Source: Biscogniauxia marginata (Eukaryota; Ascomycota; Sordariomycetes; Xylariales; Xylariaceae). Taken from it: a stretch of DNA of 64,000 bases. Where the stretch lies: the NCBI GenBank assembly GCA_022695795.1, contig MU404191.1:1-64000 (forward strand), in the 5' to 3' direction. Positions 48,660 to 59,921 of this stretch are shown piece after piece (position 1 is the first letter of the stretch; each line of letters opens with the position of its first letter). The notes under the pieces were generated by a model. That model searched no databases, was not told the origin of the DNA, and saw nothing but the letters and a program-made list of their open reading frames with translations. The translations under genes and the position numbers were made by a program.

Positions 48660-49923
48660 ATGCGATCCACGTTGTTTTTCTTCCTTGGGGCAGCTACGGC
48701 TGCTCCTAGCCACTTTGGCCGACGTGACGTTGCCGTGTCCGGTTCGGCGGAAGGGTTCGCCTCGGGCGTCACAGGTGGTGGTAGCGCCACGGCCGTATAC
48801 CCGACCTCCACAAGCGAGCTAGTGTCATACCTAGGCGGTGATGAGGCCCGCGTAATCGTGCTGAACCAGGAGTTCGACTTCACCAACACCGAGGGCACTA
48901 CGACCTCATCCGGTTGCGCTCCATGGGGAACGGCTAGCGCTTGTCAGATAGCCATTAACAAGGACGACTGGTGCACAAACTTCCAGCGCGACGCCCCCGT
49001 CGTGGACAGCATTACCTATGATTCGGCCGGCGTACTGGGAATAACTGTCGGATCTAATAAGACTCTCATTGGTGAAGGTACCAAAGGTGTCATAAAGGGC
49101 AAGGGGTAAGTTCAGGTCTAGCAATTACTGGTACCGTAAGAACTAATCTCTATTAATTAGTCTGCGCATTGTTCATGGTGTGCAAAACATCATCATCCAG
49201 AATATTCACGTCACTGAGATCAATCCTCAATATGTGTGGGGCGGTGATGGTATCACCGTCAACAGCGCCGATCTAATCTGGATCGACCACGTAAAGGTAG
49301 GGAGTCACTCTCCTCACACATAAAGAATTTTCATGGATGAAGCCTAATAATATCTTCAGACCTCCCTTATTGGCCGCCAACACATCGTTCTCGGGGAGGA
49401 AGCGTCCGGTCGTGTTACTATCTCCAACAGTGAGATCGACGGACAGACCAGTTGGTCGGCCACCTGCGACGGCAACCATTACTGGGGTCTCTACTTCACC
49501 GGCTCCGACGATCAGATCACCTTGAAGGGCAACTACATCCACCACACATCTGGCCGGAGCCCCAAGGTCGGCGGGAACACCGCATTGCACGCCGTCAACA
49601 ATTATTTTGGGCCCTCGACGGGGCACAGCTTCGAAGTCGACAGTGGCGCTTACATCCTCGCCGAAGGAAACGTGTTCAATGGCGTGGGGGCACCGGTTGA
49701 GGCCGGCGGCAAGGGAGAGCTGTTCACTGCCGAAGACACCAGCGCATGCCAGTCGGCCATCGGACGTGCCTGTGTGGCGAACTCCCTGGTCGATTCTGGA
49801 GCTTTCTCGGGCACTAGCAGTGATGTTCTATCCAAATTCAACAGTGACACTGCCGCTGCAGCTGATTCGACCTCGGAAGTGTCGTCTAACGTGCCATCAA
49901 ACGCTGGTATCGGCCATATCTGA
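48660..49923 (+). CDS. Secreted pectin lyase (polysaccharide lyase family 1)
   Basis: Three exons, 48660-49105, 49161-49296 and 49360-49923, encode 381 residues; introns are 55 and 63 nt. The start is the ATG at 48660, since the open frame upstream begins at TTG. Signal peptide at residues 1-15, then a Kex2-like Arg-Arg (21-22). The parallel beta-helix carries family phrases: [53 protein letters not shown], the catalytic-cleft [18 protein letters not shown] and [16 protein letters not shown]. WGTxSxCQ and the missing calcium-binding acidic cluster point to pectin lyase (cuts methyl-esterified pectin) rather than pectate lyase. Role: extracellular plant-cell-wall degradation. The last 50 residues are Ser/Ala-rich. 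Confidence 0.94.
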
Positions 49924-50701
49924 TATTAGTAGAGAGGAGGCAATTAAAATTCGTGTATATACTTTTCATCATTGACATTACTCAGTACGTATATATACTG
50001 TCTATCCAGCTGGTCAGAAGGGGATAGATAGCCCGTCAACTGACGAAAATATAAGTATCGGATTTTCCTTGAGAGTCAAATTCACCACCTTTCCATATGC
50101 TTTCCAGTGTTCAGTACTCACAAACGAGACTGCCGAAGATCTTGTCCTTGGGGTCTTCGGAGAGGTAATTCGCTATAAGTCTTAGCGTGCTGCTAGCAAG
50201 ATCATTTTTGAAGATTATGATGGGTGATGGGTAAGTATTTAACTAGACAAAAAAATAAGTGAGCGAGTCTTGAGTGAGAAGATTATGAAATTATACCTAC
50301 CTATTAACAGGATGGTATATTACCAACGTACATATTTCCTTATACGTATCACTTGGCATTAGGAATAAACGAAAATGAACTACAATTTTGACAGAATAAC
50401 ATTAATGTCGACATGGTTGTCATAGGCTACACGTATAGGATTTATGTAGTTAGAACTCGCCTCATATAAAAGGCCATGTGTTAGCCCGGTTAATGTGTAG
50501 GTAGGTACCTACTAACCTCTGAGAGAGATGATACTGTGTGAGAATGTGGGTACTTGCATTTCCGCACTGTATTTCCTCAAGTGACCTCGCGGGGCCGAAA
50601 TCGCGTCACGTCCGTGCTCTCGGTGATCTCATCACAATACCTTTCCGCCAGCCTACGATCCCTTCTTTCTCCACCTCTTCTCCGAGCCGGAACCTGTCAA
50701 G
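49924..50701. other. Intergenic region
   Basis: 3' side of the pectin lyase and promoter of the dynactin gene. Has an AGGTAGGTACCTAC motif at about 50494-50515. No gene seen. Confidence 0.6.
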
Positions 50702-51420
50702 ATGTCTAAGAAGCAAGTTAGGGGCGAGTACATCGAGACCGTAAGTCAGCAAGTCCCAATCGCCTCACCACCGTGGTCGCTAACAGTATCACCCAGGACA
50801 CGGGCAATAAGGTCGCCCGGAAAGCCATTTTGATCGGCACACAGCACATCATGTTGGGCGGCAAGACGGTCATACAAGCCGAAGCAATGATACGGGGCGA
50901 TCTTGCCCGGACTGCCCAGCCCTCGTCGAGCTCCGCCGCCGCTCCAGGTAGTAACACGGCTGTGGCAATCGGGCGGTACTGTTTCCTGAGCAGAGGGTGC
51001 TGTTTGCGACCACCGGGTCGCATATACAAAGGGTCAGCAGCCATGGGGATTGCCCCATCCTCTCCAATCACCCCATACTGACTTGCTCGCGACATCTCCA
51101 GGTCGTTCACGTTCCTCCCGCTCCGGCTAGGCGACCACGTCTTCATCGGCGAGGGCACCGTCGTCCAAGCAGCCACCGTCGGAAGTCACGTACACATCGG
51201 ACAGCACGTCACTATCGGAGAATTCGCTATCATCAAGGACTACGTCAAGATACTCGACGGATCTGTTGTGGCCCCAAACATGGTCATACCCAGCTTCAGT
51301 ATCGTCGCGGGCCAGCCCGCCAGGGTCATCGGCGAGGTCCCCGAGGGCGGGCACGAGGCTTTCGAGCTTCGGGAGCTGTACAAGACGGTCGGAAACAACC
51401 CCCAGCCCCTACCTGTTTGA
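50702..51420 (+). CDS. Dynactin subunit 5 (p25)
   Basis: Three exons, 50702-50740, 50797-51032 and 51102-51420, give 197 residues. The first exon is only 13 codons. Intron 1 is 56 nt (GTAAGT...CCCAG) and intron 2 is 69 nt with a weaker GTCAGC donor. The protein opens MSKKQVRGEYIETDTGNKV and carries YCFLSRGCCLRPPGRIYKG, then hexapeptide repeats of a left-handed beta-helix (VFIGEGTVVQAATVGSHVHI and onward), then DYVKILDGSVVAPNMVIPSF, all diagnostic of p25. In dynactin, p25 and p27 sit at the pointed end of the Arp1 filament and link dynein to cargo such as early endosomes; in filamentous fungi p25 supports nuclear and endosome transport in hyphae. An insertion rich in Ser/Ala (SSSSAAAPGS) interrupts the first repeats. 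Confidence 0.94.
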
Positions 51421-52719
51421 AAAATGGGGATACGGCCGTAATATAATGACTAGAACTTCGTGTCCGAACAGCCTGAGCCCGCGATCACCGTGCAACTCGG
51501 GTCTTATTTCGGTCTGCAGGGCTCTTGCCGTTGAGACATCAACCTCTTTCCACGGCACAGAAATATCGAACTCTTAAAGAGTAATTCTGGCCCGTGATCT
51601 GTATAGAAGGTTACTAAGGAATATCGATGTCACGTCAGTAAGGAAGAGGGGATGTAGTGAAGGATCGGTATGATAACAGGGCAGGAGTAATACCACGAAC
51701 AAGGACCAAATAACACCATGTCCAGTCAAAACAGGGAATAAGTGATGTGTTTATAACAGCACGGGGATATTTCGAGCGCACCAGCGTCCTCCGGTAATTG
51801 CCAGGAGTAGTGAGGCTGCGCTCCATGGTTGCAGCTAGTGGAGCAGTTGTAGTTATGGTGTGTAATGAGACTATGTATCAATGTCAACCTCTGCCAAGCT
51901 CTATAGAACCCTGGGTTATATACTCTTACCATTGGAAAGCATGTCTAAAATGACCACTTGCCCCTTACTCCATATGCACATGTACCATATGAGGGTTACT
52001 CGAAGTCTATCTGATTTTTATGTGTGAATTCCTAGCACCTCTACGAAGGTCTAATCCTACAGCATCTTGCGCATATTTCTTCATAACTTGGTTCACACGG
52101 TCAATACGGATACCACAGATTGAGATGTATATACAAAGAGCTATTATTGAGAGAAAAGTCTAAGAATGAGCGTGTGACTAGATAGTGATCGTTTGCCATG
52201 GCAACATATTCTGCTAACTTAGGTACCTAGTTCCAGATTTGTCAGCATCTTCTTGGCCTCTCACTAGGTCGTCCGTTCTCCCCTAGTATAGATTAATTTG
52301 TTGTCTCGATGCGGGAATTGTGTTCGATATTGTGCATAATACAACGTGGATGACAGTGGCTGTGGGTAATCGTATAGGTAGTTTGCGCGAATATGAGTCT
52401 AGCCCTTTACATAACCGAGCAGGCGTTGCCATGGCTCTGCGAGGACCCGCCGCCCATACCATTGCTGGTGTCACTGAAATCAAAGAGGCCGTTCTGGGGA
52501 GCCTGGGGCCTCTTCATGGTGGTATTCTTGTTGTTCTTAAGGTTGGCCATTGTAAATATAGTAATAAATAAGTGTTATGGTCTGTCCTGGATGGAATAAG
52601 ACGATGGCGAGAAGCGAAATTTTTTTGTTGATGTTTTTTTAAGGTTGATAAAGCAAGCAAGCAAGAGAGTGGTTGGAAACTATTGGTTTTCTTGATGTTG
52701 GTGGTGAAGAAGTACTGTA
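51421..52719. other. Intergenic region
   Basis: No supported gene. A 252-nt + frame at 52320-52571 overlapped by a minus frame has unusual sequence but no recognisable family. Confidence 0.5.
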
Positions 52720-53055
52720 TTAGATGGTTGGAGCTGGGGACCCAACAGTACTTATATACTCGAAGATTTCTGCAGCATTTTTAATGAAGATGCAGATATC
52801 TTTGGGAAACCAGTCCTTTGTGGTCGCCCAGATTCTAAGCTGCTTTCTCTTTATGGGGTTAGTGGTGGCAAGACTAATACTGTTTCTAATGGCTTTGTTG
52901 ATATCATTCTTTGCCGTGACAGCTTTGCAAATATCGACTTTATGTCGCGGTTTCAAAATTAGATCTATCGGGTCTAGAACTTTAAACAAGGGTTGAGTAA
53001 CCAAATCCCCCCAGATCGTTTTATAAGGGGTGCCCTCTGATCTAGTTTCTGACAT
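52720..53055 (-). CDS. Small hypothetical protein
   Basis: An ATG-started minus-strand frame of 111 residues (start at 53055, TAA at 52720-52722), moderately basic (many Lys, Ile), without signal peptide or membrane segment, and without a family I recognise. It contains phrases such as DLVTQPLFKVLDPIDLILKP. The opposite strand is also open over almost the same span (52724-52996), where it would encode a hydrophobic peptide, so one of the two is presumably by chance. It lies in an AT-rich, gene-poor region. Could be a real small gene, an exon of a longer one, or a relic. Confidence 0.3.
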   Translation of the reverse strand: MSETRSEGTPYKTIWGDLVTQPLFKVLDPIDLILKPRHKVDICKAVTAKNDINKAIRNSISLATTNPIKRKQLRIWATTKDWFPKDICIFIKNAAEIFEYISTVGSPAPTI

Positions 53056-53320
53056 GCTCGTCCATAATTACAACCTCTATCCGCCTCAACTAAAATATCG
53101 GGTGACATTCTCTAACGATATAAATGATTATCCACTTATTTAATAAGAGGATCCAAGTGAATTCGCAAATATAGCATATGAGATTGTCCGCAAACCAAAT
53201 ATAGATGGGAACCAGGATATTGATTTATTTACTTTACACCTGCCCTTCTATTACTAGTGGTATATTCCATGGGTAAAAATCCGGCCATCTAAACAAAGCC
53301 GAGTCCCACCCTATCACCAA

Positions 53321-53671
53321 TCATGACTGGGAGTCAACCTTGGGGCTCGTAAAGGTTTTTCCGGCCCTCACATTCTTCTTTTTCCCCCACGAGCTGAACT
53401 TCTCGTCTAGAAACTGGGCTCTTAGGTTCCGAATCTCCTCGCGGCTGACAGCGTCAGGTTCGTGTTCGGGTTCTACCGAGGCACTACCTGTCTTGTTTGC
53501 CTCCCACTCAACCGTACCCTCCTCCTTATAGTGCGCTGGCCGGAAAGTTGAAGATGGGGCGGAGGAGGTAGAGCCAGTGGCGCGCGACTCGGACCTGGTC
53601 TGCGCCGAGGTGGTCTGCGCCTTGTAGCTGGGGAGGAGGCTGGAGAAAAAGGCAGAGATCGTACTAGCCAT
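53321..53671 (-). CDS. Small hypothetical protein
   Basis: A 116-residue minus-strand frame with ATG at 53671 and TGA at 53321-53323. The N-terminal half is Ser/Thr/Ala-rich (SSLLPSYKAQTTSAQTRSES) and the C-terminal half is charged, with a helix-like EEIRNLRAQFLDEKFSSWGKKKN. No signal peptide or membrane segment. The size and composition are plausible for a small fungal gene, and the codon choice (many C/G-ending codons) contrasts with the AT-rich surroundings, but I cannot name a family. A further short exon cannot be excluded. Confidence 0.55.
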   Translation of the reverse strand: MASTISAFFSSLLPSYKAQTTSAQTRSESRATGSTSSAPSSTFRPAHYKEEGTVEWEANKTGSASVEPEHEPDAVSREEIRNLRAQFLDEKFSSWGKKKNVRAGKTFTSPKVDSQS

Positions 53672-55019
53672 TGCTTTCTACATAGGCAGGCTTAAGCCCA
53701 CCAAGGGAAATAGAAGCGTCTGTGTGCGAGGCAATAACCGGTATAGTAGTCTTAGGCAAGCCCTCCCGTCTAGGTGTGTTGTGGTTGTTGACTATGTAGA
53801 TGCCGGTGTAAGAAATAGGGTAAAAGAAAAAAAAGAAAAACGGCCATGGCGCTAACGTACCCTTTTTCAATAGTGGCGTGTTTTTCAACGCCGTTCTTTA
53901 AATAACGATGTTATTCGCGGTCTAGCGTGGCGGATCTAATTCCCTGCTCGTCTAATGGCTGTCACGATAATTGGGATTATAGTGATAGATATATATCATT
54001 GGAAGACGAGACTATAACTATTCGATGAAGAGGTGAAACAGAACCAAACGAAAGAATTTCGGTGAATATTAGACAATTAAGAGAAGAATGACAATTAGAG
54101 CAGCAGTCGCGTCACACGTCGCACGCGAATGTGGTGGTATCTCCTTATTATATACACCTTCTCGTCCCTTGTTGTCTGGCTGCCTAGTTGTGCCGCAGTT
54201 TTGCATTCTAATAGACAATCCGAGGTGCGGCCGCAAATAGGCACCGTTACGATCTAAGTACTAACCTGTGCTAGCGCCCATATCCCCGGGCTTTTAGACG
54301 AGTCTAGATCAAAGCTCGACTTTGTGTACACCTTAGTATATCGTAGGAGTTTTTTTTATCTTGAGTATAGCCCCCCTTTTAGCAAATATACTTAGGTACC
54401 TTGTATGTACTATTTATTTCTACATACCAGGTAGGTACATATTAATATTACGAAATTATAAATAACATATGAATATTAGCAAATTAATTTTGACGATTAT
54501 AAATTAAAGGACTAAGAAGTGATAACTAATGACATTATTTATGTTATATACATCATATAAATCCTATTTAAAAGTCTTTAGAATGTAAAGGATGACGATC
54601 TTAAGGTGCTACGAGTAGTAGATTGGTTGCAGGGCTGGGACTCGTGTACGGCGTAGCGATATTGAATTGCTAGGGGTTGCGCGCTTAAGTTGGGGGCGGG
54701 TGGTCAATAACAACCCTCGAGTTTCAAGTTAACGTCTATAAATCAGAGAGCATTCCGTGGACTTGCCACAATTGGATCTATCGGGTCGCTGATAAGGCAA
54801 CTTTATTATTACCGCTGCGAAATGGCAGGCTTGTAGCCGTCTGCCTCTCCGGTCTCGCTTAGTTGTTGTTCTAATGGAGCACCGTATGGGACACATAGTA
54901 CAGCTTTGCCCTCTCAGTATGAACTGGATGAATCTTTCCAGGAGAAGAACCCTTAGAAACCACGAACGCTATCGACGCGATAATGTCATTTTACTGGGCC
55001 TTGTTTATGGGAATTATTC
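53672..55019. other. AT-rich spacer
   Basis: Strongly AT-rich between about 54330 and 54600, with no open frame of note. The right end leads into the DUF3176 relic. Confidence 0.6.
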
Positions 55020-56500
55020 ACCCTGGGGCTTGCCGTTGCATCTATGAGCGCCATCATAGCGGTGCTTACGCGTTTTAACGGACAACCCTTTCCACAGAGT
55101 GCTTCTTTGCGATTGCGCTCAACACGCTCGTTGCTGTGCTTTCGACGGTACTACGGGCTTCTATGGCGGATGTGATATGTCGGGTTATCAGTCAAATAAA
55201 GTGGTCATGGTTTCGACGGCCCGGCCACTCATTCATACCCAAGAGTTCGAACCAGGCTAAGTCGCGGTCTTATCGGGTCCATAAGGTCACTTTTTGTAGC
55301 TCCGACGGGTATAACTGGTGTAATACGCGCTTTGATTACTATTATCTCTATAGCTACCGGAGCTTCCACTCGATAAGCCGCCAAAATAATGGGTTGTACA
55401 TAGCTTGTGCCAAATGTGAAAGCCTCTCTCCTAATAGCCTATTCTGTCCGGGGCTCTTACGACAAGGACTACTTCCGCAGTTCCTCGGTGCCTTTTGATA
55501 GCACATCAAGAGTCGGCGATTGGGACGTATTATCCGACATGCAGGGAGTGATAAAAACTGGGTGGGCTTATCCGTTAGGAAATGACTCTGGTCTTGTAGC
55601 AAAATGCTGGACTGGGAACTATACATTCCTGATCCTATGCCGACGATAACACATATTCCTTCATAGGCATGTGTAGTACCTGCAGTAATGCCATACCCTT
55701 GCTGGAAATACGCCTAATCCCCAAGACGAACATAATCCAAAGCAGGTTGCGTGGCGCGAGTCGTTATCCTGTGATAACAGAAAAGAACGGTGATATCCTA
55801 GATGTCGACGGTGAAGATAACCTGACGTAGGCTTCTTCACAATTCAATTTCAAGATGGTGTCATCTCTGCTAGCGGGCCCTGAGCTGGTGATAACTCCTC
55901 GAGAATAGCAAGGCGTTCCACATATACGATCGTTAAACACTCTTGCCTGATAGATAACGTGGAGTACGACTCGACATCGGATGCCAATGAGATTCCACCC
56001 ACCCCCTGGCCGCCAATTTATAGATGTAGATATGGATGGAAAGAGAGTTTCGGTCCCTTCTGACTGCGTTTATCGAATGGACTAGGACTACAGTACTGCC
56101 TTGTTGGCGGATTTGGAAACTCGTGTCAGAGCTACTTGTCAATTCACGTCATTTGACCAGTCTCGTATATCTATTCAGGTCTGAATCGCTATACAACTCC
56201 CACCAGGCAACATTTGAAACCCTCAGCACGGCAACGAACCAACTTACCACAGTGATCACCAACAAATCCTGCACATTGAGCGTTAGCATGCTCAAAAGCG
56301 CTGCTCGTGAGACGTTACTCGGGGATACTTAAGAGACTACAGTGTGCCTGAGGTTCTGCTTTAAGTGGCTAACTATGCCTCTTCGTATTGCTAGTGATCA
56401 CGGGAGTAGTTTTGATTTTGACGATCATTAGAAATATTACTAGTCGAGAAGATCGTCTCTGAAAGAGCTCTATCTTGCCGCTGTTGTTCTACGGGTTTAG
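55020..56500 (+). pseudogene. Broken DUF3176 membrane-protein gene
   Basis: On the + strand the phrases of a fungal DUF3176 protein can be read in the right order but in different frames: LAVASMSAIIAVLTRFNGQP (from about 55027), then ALNTLVAVLSTVLRASMADV and ISQIKWSWF (about 55115-55220), then ALITIISIATGASTR ended by a TAA (about 55330-55375), then MQGVIKTGWAYPLGN and the CWTGNYTF segment (about 55540-55630), and finally VLLVITGVVLILTIIRN plus SSILPLLFYGF (about 56380-56500). In the intact family these form N-terminal membrane helices, an extracellular Cys-rich part and a C-terminal helix. Several frameshifts and stops separate them here, so the gene is dead. Function of the family is unknown. 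Confidence 0.75.
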
Positions 56501-58041
56501 GGGCCCGGGCTAAGATTCTCTTGATGTAACCAAGCAGCCCTCATCTAGGCTAGATATAGTTGCTGGCTATTTACAGTTAGCAGATGGCCTTGCCCAAGGG
56601 CTATTCGAGGATCAAATTGGCTTCTACCAAGTTCATAGACGTGCCAACCCCGTAAGAGATGTTGCCTTTGTTGCTTGACTGTAAGGCTAACTTCTACATA
56701 GGCTGACTGGATGTTAGTTAAGGTCCGGGCTTCTTCCAGCAATAAAACAAAGTTAGCGAGAATCTCTCAAGATTTCTTGAAATCACTCATCATTGACGGC
56801 AGTAAGTTCTTGTTCCATGTCTGATGGCATGCATATATTGTTCCCACCACCCAGCACTACGGCATCCTGACACTTGGCAGGATGGGAAGAGATAACTACA
56901 TAGCTTACTCACCATGGCAAGTTTGTAATGTGTAGTTGTGCTATAGAAAAAAAATAGAAAAAAAAGAAGTGAAGCATTTCAACTGTTGTAAGCTGCCAAA
57001 GCTGAGCTCGGGGTTATGGAAGTTAGACCGAAAGTAAACAGATGATAAGAGTTTGCCGTAGTGAAGCAGCATACCGAGCCAAATAACAATGGAGTTTGAG
57101 AAATAGGAATGGGTAGACTAATTAGCATTGTGGTGTACAATACTATTACCTCTATCATATAAGAATGAGAAACAAATTTCTACCAGCGATGGTCATCTAT
57201 CTTGCCAGTGTCTACCCTACTCGCTTTCCCCCTCTATTTTGTTTCACTACGCCTCTTCGGGTACTAATATAACAGAAAGTCTTGATCATATATCTTGTGA
57301 TAAAAGCCTCTAATTACCCGAGTTTGCTGCATGGCCTGGGCTAGTTTGAAAAAATTTGGTAAGCAACGGCGTCAATAATGATATGATGAAGTCAGCTTGA
57401 GGGTATTTTACCTACCAGTTCTAGCCACCTTCGAGAGAAGATTATTTATCGCACAGATGGGCGTCGATGCTGGACATTAAGGCAGTTGCCCTATATTCTA
57501 TTACTATACCTGTATACGATTCTTCGAGATAGCTCTCTGGATTACATGAAATATCCCAACATTTCGCACGAATTTGCGTTGCTTTGGGTAGGGCAGTCCG
57601 CCCAAAATGACCACGCAACGAAACCGATTCTTGTAGGAGTAACTTCCCCAATTTGTTATGGATATACTTCCAACCAACCCCTAGGTTTTAACTGAAGACA
57701 CCGTGAGCACCATACTGCAATTTGATCTAGAAATTCCTTTCCTTGTCTTTTTATTGCCTTGCGCTCCCCATCTCACCCCAGTATCGTTTACTCCTAACCA
57801 TCCAAACTCGCCTACTCTGGCAAATCCGAACTATGTTTAGGAAAAAGAAAAGCGTACGTGAGGCACTTCGCGTTCTCAATACATTTGCTATCCCTTCTCG
57901 TACCTTCTCTTTTATTCCAAACTTGTTACCACTCTCATTTTCACCACTTTTTCTTCAAACCCCAGTCACCATCATTTCTATATTACCAAGCCTCCAAACT
58001 ACCAGATTGACCATAAAAATCTGCAAAGATCATCGCTAGAG
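56501..58041. other. Intergenic region
   Basis: No supported gene. The last 300 nt (about 57740-58041) are pyrimidine-rich, consistent with the promoter and leader of the next gene. Confidence 0.55.
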
Positions 58042-58746
58042 ATGGATGCCGATGCCACCAAACTGATCAAGCCAGCTACTGCTGCGCACCTAAGATCGCT
58101 GTATGCCGTCCTCCCAAAGCGCGGCTTCGAGTATGCAAAGGGCACCAGAATAATTCGGCACGAAAACGACGCGGTTGTATTCATCAACACACTGGCCCAT
58201 GCCACCTCCTACTTTGGACCAGCTCAGGTGGATCGCCGTCTGTCTGAGCTCTTCAAGAAGGCACAGGAATTTACCACCTCCACCGAGAACAATCCTACAA
58301 ACCACCTCTCTATTCTCTCCTACCACCCAGCCTTCGAATATGCTTCCAGAAGCACCCTCTGGGCTGCCGACTTGGGCGCGAACGTCGTTATCGAAGTCAT
58401 GAACTACCTCTGTGGGGCACGGGCCTTGTACATCAAGTTTACCACCTACAGGACTCCTCATACCCGAGAGTGCCACATGTCCGAAGGGAGACTCGCCAAG
58501 GCTATCGACGCGTTCACGGGCGAGAAGCCGGTAAAGAAACCCCTAGGGTGCTTCCGACGGATGGAACCCCGTCTGGTTGACATGATGGTCGAGAGATTGA
58601 GACGAGGGATGCGGGCGGACTGGGACAAGTGCTCGGACTATAATGACGACTCGGACGAGGATGCCGGGAAGGGGAATGTGCTCGGGGATAATATGCCTAA
58701 GCCCTTAGGGCAGGGAGGCGAAAATTGCAAGGAGAAGGGTGACTAG
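58042..58746 (+). CDS. Hypothetical protein
   Basis: A single 234-residue frame that starts MDADATKLIKPATAAHLRSL in a good ATG context (AGAGATGGA). The first 120 residues look folded and mixed alpha/beta (VVFINTLAHATSYFG; LSILSYHPAFEYASRSTLW). A basic region follows (RLRRGMRADW) and the last 40 residues are acidic and Gly-rich, probably disordered. No signal peptide or membrane segment; probably cytosolic or nuclear. I do not recognise a domain. Coding status rests on frame length, C-ending codon preference and the pyrimidine-rich leader just upstream. Confidence 0.7.
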   Translation: MDADATKLIKPATAAHLRSLYAVLPKRGFEYAKGTRIIRHENDAVVFINTLAHATSYFGPAQVDRRLSELFKKAQEFTTSTENNPTNHLSILSYHPAFEYASRSTLWAADLGANVVIEVMNYLCGARALYIKFTTYRTPHTRECHMSEGRLAKAIDAFTGEKPVKKPLGCFRRMEPRLVDMMVERLRRGMRADWDKCSDYNDDSDEDAGKGNVLGDNMPKPLGQGGENCKEKGD

Positions 58747-59921
58747 GAGGCTTTGAAATATGGTTATGCTAAATCATCCTGGGAAGACAACCGTATTCTG
58801 GCTGGGGCACTTATTATTGCGATGTAAGATTTAGAGGATTATGATCTTAAAGACAGGATCAAATGGGAGAGAAGAGGTACGATGATCACGCATATCCCAC
58901 GCCGAATTGATTATGCGGATTCTTCAAGATGTTTGACCACGTTGCTTCAGGCTTACATCCTAATGCCTCATGAGAGACAAAAAGGAATTCGGTATCTGCT
59001 TTCTTTTTAGCCAGCGATTATAAAAACTTCAGTGCCTAGAAAGGGATTCCGAAAGCGCTGCGTCTGAAAGAAAGACGAAGCACCCTTGGTAAGTACGTAA
59101 TACTTTTAATGTTATCTTAATGACGTTGTATTTTATGGTATAAGATTGTCGACTTCAGAGAGATGTAGGAAGATACTTGGACGGGCTTCCGTTGAGGCTA
59201 TAATACAAAGAAAAGAAAGCCGGGACCAGAAAATGCTAAAGTAAAGTTCACTATGTAGGACATGCACATAAACGATGATGCATTAGGTAATAGAGTATCT
59301 TATGCAAGATATGGTATGAATCATCATACCGAGCTGAAACTTTTGCCACTCTGGCTCAAGCTTTCCCCGCATTTGACTTGGGCGAGTCGGATCGAGTGAA
59401 ATAATCAGCCGATCGCCCCGGGCTCCACCCCTCAAGATTCGTCAGCGAGGCCCCGTCTTTTGTAGAGTATTTTGCAGAGGGTCGTACGTTTTTTACCTCC
59501 GCCCGTCTCAGTCCCTCCTCGATGTCGTCGTCGTTCGACTACCACACCATATACTACGCACCACCGACCATCGACCACCAAGCCCACTAGTTTTTAATTA
59601 ACCTATACGCTTCGGAGTGGTGATCTCCTTCATACTCCTCACCTACCGCTTATGGCTCTCTTAGTACTCCATTCCGTCATGTGTTTCTAATCGCTGGTTT
59701 CCGCCCACCTCCACCAACGACAACTCAGCATTGAAGCAGGCGCCCGACCGACCGGCCTGATGACGGCTTGAAATCCCTCCTCCTAAACCCAGATCGCCTA
59801 GCTTAGAAGCTCGATCGATACTTCTCCCGCGTAGTCCATCTCTTACGACCACAACAGCGCAGTTCCCAGCTTCTTATCAAAACCCGCTAGCCTTCTACGA
59901 TATTCGCCACTGTCTGTCAAG
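58747..59921. other. Intergenic region
   Basis: No supported gene. From about 59450 the sequence becomes pyrimidine-rich, probably the promoter and 5' leader of the PRELI gene. Confidence 0.6.

Noticed and set aside
55234..55262. tRNA B-box-like sequence around GTTCGAACC
   Set aside because: The flanks do not form a T-arm or acceptor stem, and the stretch lies inside the DUF3176 relic. I found no convincing tRNA in the window.
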